DNA of 64,000 nucleotides from Pseudomonas fluorescens (GTDB lineage Bacteria; Pseudomonadota; Gammaproteobacteria; Pseudomonadales; Pseudomonadaceae): NCBI RefSeq assembly GCF_900215245.1, contig NZ_LT907842.1, positions 5,084,001 to 5,148,000 of the forward strand, read 5' to 3'. Shown piece by piece: positions 58,018 to 64,000 of this stretch (position 1 is its first letter; each line of letters starts with the position of its first letter). The notes under the pieces were generated by a model. It saw only the letters and a program-made list of their open reading frames with translations, ran no database searches and was not told where the DNA came from. The position numbers and the translations under genes were made by a program.

Positions 58018-58875
58018 CTAGCCGATTGCTTGGGTAACCAGAGCAAACTGGCTGACCCCGTCGATTGATTTCGGGGGCGCGCCCAGAACCATCCGCGGCG
58101 CTCTATCAACGCATGGCAGCCCCAGACGCTCCAGCCAGACGGCCAACCCACAATCGGCAAGAATGTCGAAGCGCACGAAGGCGCCAGGTATCAACCGCAG
58201 CAGGTGGGTAATCAGGTGTTGGGCTTGCTCCTGGCTCTTTGCAACAACCGGTCCAATGATATGGCCACGGCCAAAGCGACGCAGGAGGGCAATGCCTTGT
58301 AGTTCCCCATCCACGTCAATACCGACCACAGACTCGGCCATCGGGAGCAAATCATTGAGCACCGCTGTGCGGTCCAGGCCACTGCCCGCATTGGCCAATT
58401 CAATCAGCCGAGGGTAATCCGCAGGATGCAATGCACGACACTGCGAGCCCTTGATCAAAGGCATCTGCTCAGGCGCCTGTGGCACCCCTTGATGCTGCTG
58501 GATACGCGCGAAGTCGACGAACCCCATGCTTGCGTAGAGCGGTGCGCCCGACTCGGTGGCATTGAGAATCGGCGTGCGTGGTGCAGTGGCTGCCAAGCAC
58601 AGGTTCATCAGTTGACGCCCGATCCCCTTTCCTTGGTGCTCATCACTCACGATCACCAGGCCGATGGACGAGTAAGCGCCTTGATGGCAAGTGAACGCGA
58701 CACCCACCAACTGCCCTTTATGCTCGGCGACAAAGCCTTGCGATGTGCGCTGCACCATGGCCCAGTCTGCTTCTCGATGAGGCCATTTCAGGTGGGCCGA
58801 GAGCGCGTGTGCTGCGGGCATATCCGCCGCGGTAACAGCACGGTACCGATAGGTAGAGCCTGACGTTACGGACAT
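58018..58875 (-). CDS. Double-GNAT acetyltransferase (copy 1)
   Basis: A 285-residue protein with two acetyltransferase-like halves. The N-terminal GNAT (about 10-130) has SIGLVIVSDEHQGKGIGRQLMNLCL, with HQGKGIG as the acetyl-CoA loop, and APLYASMGF. The C-terminal half (about 145-280) is a second, less canonical GNAT-like fold (LANAGSGLDRTAVLNDLL, IALLRRFGRGHIIGPVVA). ATG 58875 follows AAGGAGG; the frame open to 59199 is not used. It is clearly paralogous to the protein at 63036-63887. It lies 60 bp from the FAD oxidoreductase in the same direction and may share its transcript. Confidence 0.85.
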   Translation of the reverse strand: MSVTSGSTYRYRAVTAADMPAAHALSAHLKWPHREADWAMVQRTSQGFVAEHKGQLVGVAFTCHQGAYSSIGLVIVSDEHQGKGIGRQLMNLCLAATAPRTPILNATESGAPLYASMGFVDFARIQQHQGVPQAPEQMPLIKGSQCRALHPADYPRLIELANAGSGLDRTAVLNDLLPMAESVVGIDVDGELQGIALLRRFGRGHIIGPVVAKSQEQAQHLITHLLRLIPGAFVRFDILADCGLAVWLERLGLPCVDRAPRMVLGAPPKSIDGVSQFALVTQAIG

Positions 58876-58934
58876 GCAACCTCCTTGAAGTTGAGGATTT
58901 TGGGTCGGGCAGTCAGGGCGTTGTGGCACGCGAC

Positions 58935-60119
58935 TCATATAAGTTTGCCTGTGTTGAGGAGGCTTGCCGATAACGGCATTTCGATCGCGCTGGGGTTCGT
59001 GAACCGGCGGATATCGAATGGGCTGATCAAGGTGCTGGTACTGCCGGTGCTGATCAGTTCGGCCATCACATCGCCGACGCCCGGGCCAAGCTGGAAACCA
59101 TGACCACAGAAGCCGAACGCATAAAATAAGCCATCGACGGCCCCGCTGCGGCCGATGACCGGCAGAGAGTCCGGCGTGTAGCTTTCGATGCCGCTCCATA
59201 CCCGGATGATGTTCAGCTTCTCGGCGCCCGGTAGCAGGCGGCGCATTTGTCGCATCTGGTTGAGCAGGCTTTCGGGCTTGAAGAAGGCGCGCCGGTTGAG
59301 CATGTCCGGGGTGCAGCGGTTGCCGCCGCCGATGATGATGTTGCCGCGCGGGATCTGGCGGAAGTAGATCACCTCTTCCTTGATCTTGGTAAATACGCCG
59401 ATCACCGTCGGCAAGGCGTAAGGAACCGGTTCGGTCACCGACATCTGCGGGCCATTGGGTTCCAGCGGTACGGGTTCTCCGAATTGCTCAGCCAGTTTGG
59501 CGGCCCACGCGCCCGCGGTGATCAGCAGTTGCTCGGCGACGAAGCGTTGGCCATCGGTGGTCGTGACGTGGAAGTGACCGCCCACTTTCTGCACCTCGAT
59601 GACTTCGATACGCTCTTCGATCCGCGCACCCAGGCGCCTGGCCGCCCGGGCAAACGCCGGCGCCGCCAGGCGTGGGTTCGCGTGGCCATCGTGAGGGGCG
59701 TAGGAGCCACCTTTGACTTCCGGGCCCAGGAACGGAAAGCGGGTATGCAAGGCTTTGCCGGTCAGGATCTGCAAACCCAGCTCACGGGCCTCGGGAGCCT
59801 CGGCGTAGGCTTGCAGCTCAGCGATCTCGTCCTCGCGGTAACACACGCGCATATGGCCACTGGCGATGAACTCAAGGTCGTCGTCGATCAGCTCCGGCAG
59901 GCGCTTCCACAAGGCAAAGGAGCGGTTAGCCAGTTGCAACTGCCCCAGGTAACGCCCCTGGCGCCGCACGTTGCCGAAGTTCACGCCGCTGGCGTACTGG
60001 CCAATCTGATCACGCTCCAGCAGGGTGACGGAGTGTCCACGCCGGCTGAGAAAAAACGCTGACGCCGACCCCATGATGCCGCCGCCGATAATCAATACAT
60101 CGCTTTTTTGCGGTTTCAT
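58935..60119 (-). CDS. FAD-dependent oxidoreductase (DAO family)
   Basis: A 394-residue flavoenzyme of the D-amino-acid oxidase/glycine oxidase/sarcosine oxidase group. The N-terminal dinucleotide motif is VLIIGGGIMGSASAFFLSRRG with an acidic end of strand 2 (TLLERDQIG). Near the C-terminus is VWSGIESYTPDSLPVIGRS and then FGFCGHGFQLGPGVGDVMAEL, the FAD-contacting block. It should oxidise an amine or amino acid, passing electrons to O2 or the respiratory chain. It lies 45 bp from the stop of the PLP enzyme gene upstream, probably in one operon. Exact substrate unknown. Confidence 0.9.
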   Translation of the reverse strand: MKPQKSDVLIIGGGIMGSASAFFLSRRGHSVTLLERDQIGQYASGVNFGNVRRQGRYLGQLQLANRSFALWKRLPELIDDDLEFIASGHMRVCYREDEIAELQAYAEAPEARELGLQILTGKALHTRFPFLGPEVKGGSYAPHDGHANPRLAAPAFARAARRLGARIEERIEVIEVQKVGGHFHVTTTDGQRFVAEQLLITAGAWAAKLAEQFGEPVPLEPNGPQMSVTEPVPYALPTVIGVFTKIKEEVIYFRQIPRGNIIIGGGNRCTPDMLNRRAFFKPESLLNQMRQMRRLLPGAEKLNIIRVWSGIESYTPDSLPVIGRSGAVDGLFYAFGFCGHGFQLGPGVGDVMAELISTGSTSTLISPFDIRRFTNPSAIEMPLSASLLNTGKLI

Positions 60120-60164
60120 GAGGGCGCCTCACTGTGGTCGAGAGCAATACGCATCACCTTAAGA

Positions 60165-61298
60165 CTACCAACCATGAAGGCGACTCCATGTGTGTACGGC
60201 GCCCTCGACGTCAAGGGCGTGATAATCCGGAAACTGCGCGCCGGTGGCGCAGGCATGATTGGGCAGAATGCGCAGACGACTGCCAATAGGGAAGCGCCCG
60301 ACCATGTCAGCACTCGGGGTGCCGAGGGTGATGATGCCATGTTCCTGATTGGCCCCTGTGACCAGCGCGCCTTCGATCCAGTCGCCCGCTTCGGTACACA
60401 CTTGTCCATAACCAAAGTCCTGGCGCTGACGTTGTGTGCCACGGTCGCGACTCATGGCCATCCAGCCTGCGTCGGTGATGATCCAGCCTTTATCCTGCTG
60501 ATGGCCAATAACGGTGGTCAGGACGCTCAACGCCAACTCGTCTGCCCGGCACACGCCAATGTTGTGCATGACCAGATCGAAGAACACATAGACGCCTGCC
60601 CGCACTTCAGTAACGCCGTCCAGGTTCAGTGCCGAGAGGGCTGTGGGGGTGGAGCCGATGCTGACCTCGGGGCATGCCAAGCCGGCTTCGCGGATTATTT
60701 CGGCGGCGCGTACACAGAGTAAGCGTTCCTGTTCCGCCAGCGCTTGCAGGGCTTCGAGGCGGTCCAGCTCGTAACTGGACCCCGCGTGGGTCATCACGCC
60801 GCGCAGTTGCATGCCGCCTTCGCTCAGGGCGCGTGCGACGGCTACCAGCGCATTGTCTTCAACGGCCAGGCCTGAGCGATGGCCGTCGCAATCGATTTCA
60901 ATCCACACCTCGAAGCGTTCGTCGTGCTGCTGTGCAAAGTCGACGATCGCTTGAGCGCCTGCGACGCTGTCGGTGAGTACGCTCAGGTTGCAGCCTTTGC
61001 GCCGGAGGGCTAGTGCCGCGGGTAATTTGCCCGGGGCTATTGCAACGGCATAGAACACGTCACTGATGCCTTGCGCGAAACAGTGCTCAGCTTCCTTCAA
61101 GGTAGAAACCGTGACACCGCGGGCGCCAGCAGCCATCTGTGCCGTGATGACGGGCAGGCACTTGCTGGTTTTGATGTGCGGGCGCAAACGTACGCCGAGG
61201 GTGTCCATACGTTGCTGCATACGCTGGATATTGCGCTGCATTTGCGCGACATCGACTAGCGCAACGGGCGTGTCGAGAGAGGCAATCGGCGTTGACAT
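60165..61298 (-). CDS. D-threonine aldolase/D-serine dehydratase-fold PLP enzyme
   Basis: A 377-residue fold-type III PLP protein. The Schiff-base Lys is Lys43 in RLRPHIKTSK. Further marks are VWIEIDCDGHRSG, MTHAGSSY, VSIGSTPTALS, EVRAGVYVFFDLVM and the C-terminal metal-site pair in LPNHACATG (His-x-Cys). These belong to the D-threonine aldolase, D-3-hydroxyaspartate aldolase and D-serine dehydratase group. It should cleave or dehydrate a D-beta-hydroxy amino acid. ATG 61298 (MSTPIASLDTPV) is the family start. LysR is divergent, 95 bp away. Confidence 0.9.
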   Translation of the reverse strand: MSTPIASLDTPVALVDVAQMQRNIQRMQQRMDTLGVRLRPHIKTSKCLPVITAQMAAGARGVTVSTLKEAEHCFAQGISDVFYAVAIAPGKLPAALALRRKGCNLSVLTDSVAGAQAIVDFAQQHDERFEVWIEIDCDGHRSGLAVEDNALVAVARALSEGGMQLRGVMTHAGSSYELDRLEALQALAEQERLLCVRAAEIIREAGLACPEVSIGSTPTALSALNLDGVTEVRAGVYVFFDLVMHNIGVCRADELALSVLTTVIGHQQDKGWIITDAGWMAMSRDRGTQRQRQDFGYGQVCTEAGDWIEGALVTGANQEHGIITLGTPSADMVGRFPIGSRLRILPNHACATGAQFPDYHALDVEGAVHTWSRLHGW

Positions 61299-61360
61299 GG
61301 CAGAACTCAAGTGGCTGGGTACAGGCTGCACTCTACTCAGCTATCGTTAACCTGTGGTTC

Positions 61361-61381
61361 AATGAGAAATCATCAATCATT
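61361..61381. promoter_or_regulatory. Candidate LysR site between PLP enzyme and LysR genes
   Basis: AATGA-N11-TCATT is an inverted repeat with the N11 centre usual for LysR boxes. It sits 13 bp before the LysR start, in the 95-bp divergent promoter region. Being AT-rich and short, it could be chance. Confidence 0.3.
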
Positions 61382-61393
61382 AAGTAAAATTGA

Positions 61394-62278
61394 ATGATTT
61401 CCATCGAAGACCTGCGCCTGGCAGTTACGCTTGCCCGCTCTGAGTCGCTGAGTGCCGCTGCCAGAGCCCTGAATGTTTCACCTCCGGCGCTTTCCATGCG
61501 CCTGCGTAAACTGGAGGCGCTGCTGGGGCTGACCCTGGCTAACCGCGACGCACGGCGGCTCAGCCTGACGGCCGATGGTGAGCGGTTCTCGCGCGAGAGT
61601 GCGGTCTTGCTGGAACAACTGGAGTCGCTTCCAGAGTCTTTCAAGCAAAAGGACGAAAGGCTGGTTGGCACATTGAGGTTGGCGGCCCCGTTTGGCTATG
61701 GTCGACAGCGCATTGCACCATTGTTGGCACGTTTTGCAAGGCTGCATCCGCAGCTTTGCCTGCACCTGGATTTGCGCGAGACACCCTGGCCTGATCGCCA
61801 TGACAGCGACGCAGTCATTCACATCGGCCACCTCAACGACAGCCTGTGGACGGCCAGGCAGCTCACGCAAAACGAGCGATGGTTATGCGCCAGCGAAGCC
61901 TATCTGCACGAACAGGGTGTGCCGGTGTCGCCAGACCAGCTCGCTGCCCATCGCTGCATTTGCATCCGTGAAAATGATGAGGATGTCACGCTCTGGCATA
62001 TGCGTAAGGGGCAGGCGCGTAAAACCCTACGCATCGAACCGGTATTGTTGAGCAATGATGGAAGCGTTGCCCGGCGTTGGGCCGAGCAAGGCTTGGGGTT
62101 GGTGCTGCGTTCGCAGTGGGATGTCAGTGATGCAATCGCCAGCGGCAGCCTGATACGGGTACTGCCGGAGTGGAGCTTCGACAGCGCACCGGTCAACTTG
62201 CTGGTGCCTTCGCGCAAACTGCGCAGTTCGCGTGTGCAGGCTTTGGTGGCTTTTCTGGAAGACGCGTTGAAAACCTGA
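61394..62278 (+). CDS. LysR-family regulator of the amino-acid catabolic block
   Basis: A 294-residue LysR protein. The winged helix (about 1-60) includes VTLARSESLSAAARALNVSPPALSMRLRKLEALLGLTLANRDARRLSLTADG, and the effector-binding domain covers about 88-290 (GTLRLAAPFGYGRQRIAPLLARF). It is divergent from the D-threonine-aldolase-like gene and convergent with the cupin gene, so the natural target is the minus-strand PLP enzyme/FAD oxidoreductase operon. Confidence 0.9.
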   Translation: MISIEDLRLAVTLARSESLSAAARALNVSPPALSMRLRKLEALLGLTLANRDARRLSLTADGERFSRESAVLLEQLESLPESFKQKDERLVGTLRLAAPFGYGRQRIAPLLARFARLHPQLCLHLDLRETPWPDRHDSDAVIHIGHLNDSLWTARQLTQNERWLCASEAYLHEQGVPVSPDQLAAHRCICIRENDEDVTLWHMRKGQARKTLRIEPVLLSNDGSVARRWAEQGLGLVLRSQWDVSDAIASGSLIRVLPEWSFDSAPVNLLVPSRKLRSSRVQALVAFLEDALKT

Positions 62279-62299
62279 CAACCGACTGAACATGCCGGC

Positions 62300-63013
62300 T
62301 CACTTCACTGCATAGACCTTGCGTACATAGACTGTGCTGGTCCAAGCGCACGGCGCGCCTTTTGCCACAAACACCGTGTCACCGGTGTTGATCGTCACCT
62401 CGCCACCCTCGGCATCTTGCAGGGTGACGCTACCTTCAAGCAGATACATCAACTCATGCAGTTTGTGCGGGCGACCGTGCCGGGCGTAGGGCGTCGAGTC
62501 CCAAATGCCGACGCGCAGTTCTGTGCTGGCATCATCAAACAGATTAAGCGCCCGGCACTGTGGGGGAGGGCCGATCAGGATTTGCGGTTCCGGTGCGGCA
62601 GAGGGGTTGAGCAGGGCGCGCGGGTCGAGCCACGTCAAGCCGTGCTGCCGGGGGGCATCGGCCAGGTCGACAGCGCAGAACGCCCATCGGCTGCCCGCGC
62701 TCGCCTGCACCGAGAGGCGTGTGCCACGGCCGATCACGGCACTGTCGCCGACCTTCAGGTCTACGTGCTGGTCTGCCGTGTGCAGCACTACATGGCCGGC
62801 GTGAACCACCAGCGTCTCGCTGTGGGGGAAGTCTTCGATCGCGGCGTCGCCGCTGAACTGCACCAAGCCGGCGGACACCCCATCGTCGCCCAGCCAGGCG
62901 AGTTGGCGCGCATCGCCGAATGGATCGAGCGCGCTCAGGGCAGCCGTGTTCAACGGCGTGGTAACGCGGCTACCGTCGGCGCGCGCCAACAGCAGGATAC
63001 GGGGAGATGACAT
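62300..63013 (-). CDS. Cupin-domain protein
   Basis: A 237-residue protein with two cupin-like halves. The first (about 45-115) has FPHSETLVVHAGHVVLHTADQHVDLKVGDSAVIGRGT; the second (about 165-235) has KLHELMYLLEGSVTLQDAEGGEVTINTGDTVFVAKGAPCAW, a cupin_3-type fold with HELMYLLEG. It may bind a small metabolite or isomerise one; no metal-ligand set is complete enough to fix a role. GGAG lies 8 nt before ATG 63013. It follows the second double-GNAT gene by 22 bp in the same direction. Confidence 0.82.
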   Translation of the reverse strand: MSSPRILLLARADGSRVTTPLNTAALSALDPFGDARQLAWLGDDGVSAGLVQFSGDAAIEDFPHSETLVVHAGHVVLHTADQHVDLKVGDSAVIGRGTRLSVQASAGSRWAFCAVDLADAPRQHGLTWLDPRALLNPSAAPEPQILIGPPPQCRALNLFDDASTELRVGIWDSTPYARHGRPHKLHELMYLLEGSVTLQDAEGGEVTINTGDTVFVAKGAPCAWTSTVYVRKVYAVK

Positions 63014-63035
63014 GGGCACTGCTCCATAAGGAAAA

Positions 63036-63887
63036 TCAGCCGATCGCTTGGGTGATCAGCGCAAAAGGGTGTACGCCTTGGCTGGCCTGGGGCGGTTTGC
63101 CCTTGGCCATCTGGGTGACGGTGTCGATGTGCTTCAAACCGGCTTGTTCGAGCCAGTCACTGAGGCCGCAATCGGCGGGGATATCGATGCGTACGAAGGC
63201 GTCCGGTACCCGCGCCAGTAATTCGCTGATCAGGTGTTTTGCCTGCTCGAGGTTTTCTGCCACCACCGGGCCGATGCAGCGTCCACGACCAAAGGGACGC
63301 AGCAGGGCAAAGCCGCGCAACTTGCCCTCGCGCTCAATCCCCATGGCGTGCTCTACCTGCAGTTCCGGCAACACTTCACGGCGGTCCAGGCCGCTGCCGG
63401 CATTGGCGAGGGCCAACAGCGTGGCATGGTCATCGGCGCGTAACGCACGGCAGGTTTCGCCAGCGTCCAGGCCCTCCAGGGCGGGCACGCGCACTTGGCC
63501 TTGATGCTGCTGCACCTGCCCAAACTCGACAAACCCCTGGCTTGCATAAAGTGGCGCACCCGCGAGGGTGGCGTTGAGAATCGGCGTGCGCGCCTGGCAG
63601 GCGTCGAGCGCCTTTTCCATCAAGCGGCGTCCAATGCCCTGGCCTTGGTAGTCATTGCTGACGATCACCAGGCCAATGGTTGCGTAATCACCCTGAGGGC
63701 AGGTGAAGGCGCTGCCGATCAGGCGCTCGCCGTCCAGCACCACGAAGCCGTCGCTGACCCGTTGCAACATCGCCCAGTCTTCCAGGCGGTGGGGCCATTT
63801 GAGCATGACCGATAAGGCATGGGCGGCCGGCAGGTCGGCGACCGTCATCGGACGGTAGACATAAGCAGGGTGTGGCAGGGCGGACAT
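63036..63887 (-). CDS. Double-GNAT acetyltransferase (copy 2)
   Basis: A 283-residue paralogue of the protein at 58018-58875. Shared blocks include AAHALS..LKWPHR..DWAM, ATIGLVIVSNDYQGQGIGRRLM (acetyl-CoA loop), RTPILNAT.AGAPLYAS.GF, LANAGSGLDR and the C-terminal FALITQAIG. ATG 63887 follows GGAG at 7-nt spacing; the frame open to 63998 is not used. It is upstream of, and probably co-transcribed with, the cupin gene. Confidence 0.85.
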   Translation of the reverse strand: MSALPHPAYVYRPMTVADLPAAHALSVMLKWPHRLEDWAMLQRVSDGFVVLDGERLIGSAFTCPQGDYATIGLVIVSNDYQGQGIGRRLMEKALDACQARTPILNATLAGAPLYASQGFVEFGQVQQHQGQVRVPALEGLDAGETCRALRADDHATLLALANAGSGLDRREVLPELQVEHAMGIEREGKLRGFALLRPFGRGRCIGPVVAENLEQAKHLISELLARVPDAFVRIDIPADCGLSDWLEQAGLKHIDTVTQMAKGKPPQASQGVHPFALITQAIG

Positions 63888-64000
63888 GGCGAGTCTCCAT
63901 GGAAGGTTGTTTTTTGCATCATGAGCGCGTCTGTATCCCACCTGCCATACAGGCTGGCAAGAGGGCCTGGAATATTCGGCAGATTCCGTGTGCGGCACCC

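Noticed and set aside
1..64000. CRISPR arrays, tRNA/rRNA genes, insertion sequences, prophage
   Set aside because: I looked for regularly spaced repeats, tRNA cloverleaf ends, transposase motifs and phage genes and saw none; the only dispersed repeats are the two REPINs.

Overview
The window reads as a chromosomal segment of a Pseudomonas of the fluorescens group. The evidence is the complete muxABC-opmB efflux operon, the GlgE/TreS-maltokinase/GlgB operon, a ccoG next to an ANR-like box, phosphatidylcholine synthase, a REP/REPIN pair built on the GTGGGAGCGGGCTTGCTCGCGAA arm typical of this group, and GC-rich codon use. I see no tRNA, rRNA, CRISPR array, insertion sequence or phage gene.

Layout. 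0-5 kb: one very large minus-strand toxin-like protein with two His/Cys modules resembling the MARTX cysteine-protease domain. 5-8 kb: AraC regulator, glycosyltransferase, thiol peroxidase (tpx). 8.3-17.3 kb: muxA-muxB-muxC-opmB, a four-gene tripartite efflux operon in which every junction is an ATGA overlap. 17.4-24.9 kb: an MHYT-GGDEF-EAL c-di-GMP protein, an SDR oxidoreductase, a small protein behind a good HrpL-type hrp box, a MocR regulator, ccoG, a DUF3203 protein and an MgtC-type membrane protein. 24.9-27 kb: a repeat protein ending in a serralysin-like domain, and a tiny proline-rich protein. 27.2-35 kb: glgE, treS-maltokinase and glgB, the trehalose-to-alpha-glucan route.

35-45.6 kb: a diguanylate cyclase, a hybrid histidine kinase, a secreted CAP protein, an MFS transporter with a divergent LysR regulator, a GNAT, a TetR/quinone-reductase divergent pair with repeated operator-like motifs, a small CxC protein and a free-standing EPSP synthase. 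45.9-53 kb: an AA10 lytic polysaccharide monooxygenase without a signal peptide, a YecA/UPF0149 protein, a CLC channel or exchanger, dienoyl-CoA isomerase, nudC, a TauE/SafE transporter, pcs and a methyltransferase. 53-56 kb: an orphan AceE-like E1. 56.3-63.9 kb: an amino-acid-type catabolic block (aldehyde dehydrogenase, FAD oxidoreductase, D-threonine-aldolase-fold enzyme, LysR, cupin) with two paralogous double-GNAT proteins.

Most worth following up: the hrp-box orphan at 20.35-20.91 kb (a possible type III secretion substrate with no T3SS gene in view), the leaderless LPMO at 46 kb, the tandem CPD-like toxin at 0-5 kb, the repeat/serralysin-tail protein at 25-26.7 kb, and the second EPSP synthase whose usual active-site-loop Pro is Phe. 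All family calls rest on motifs read by eye. No database search was run.
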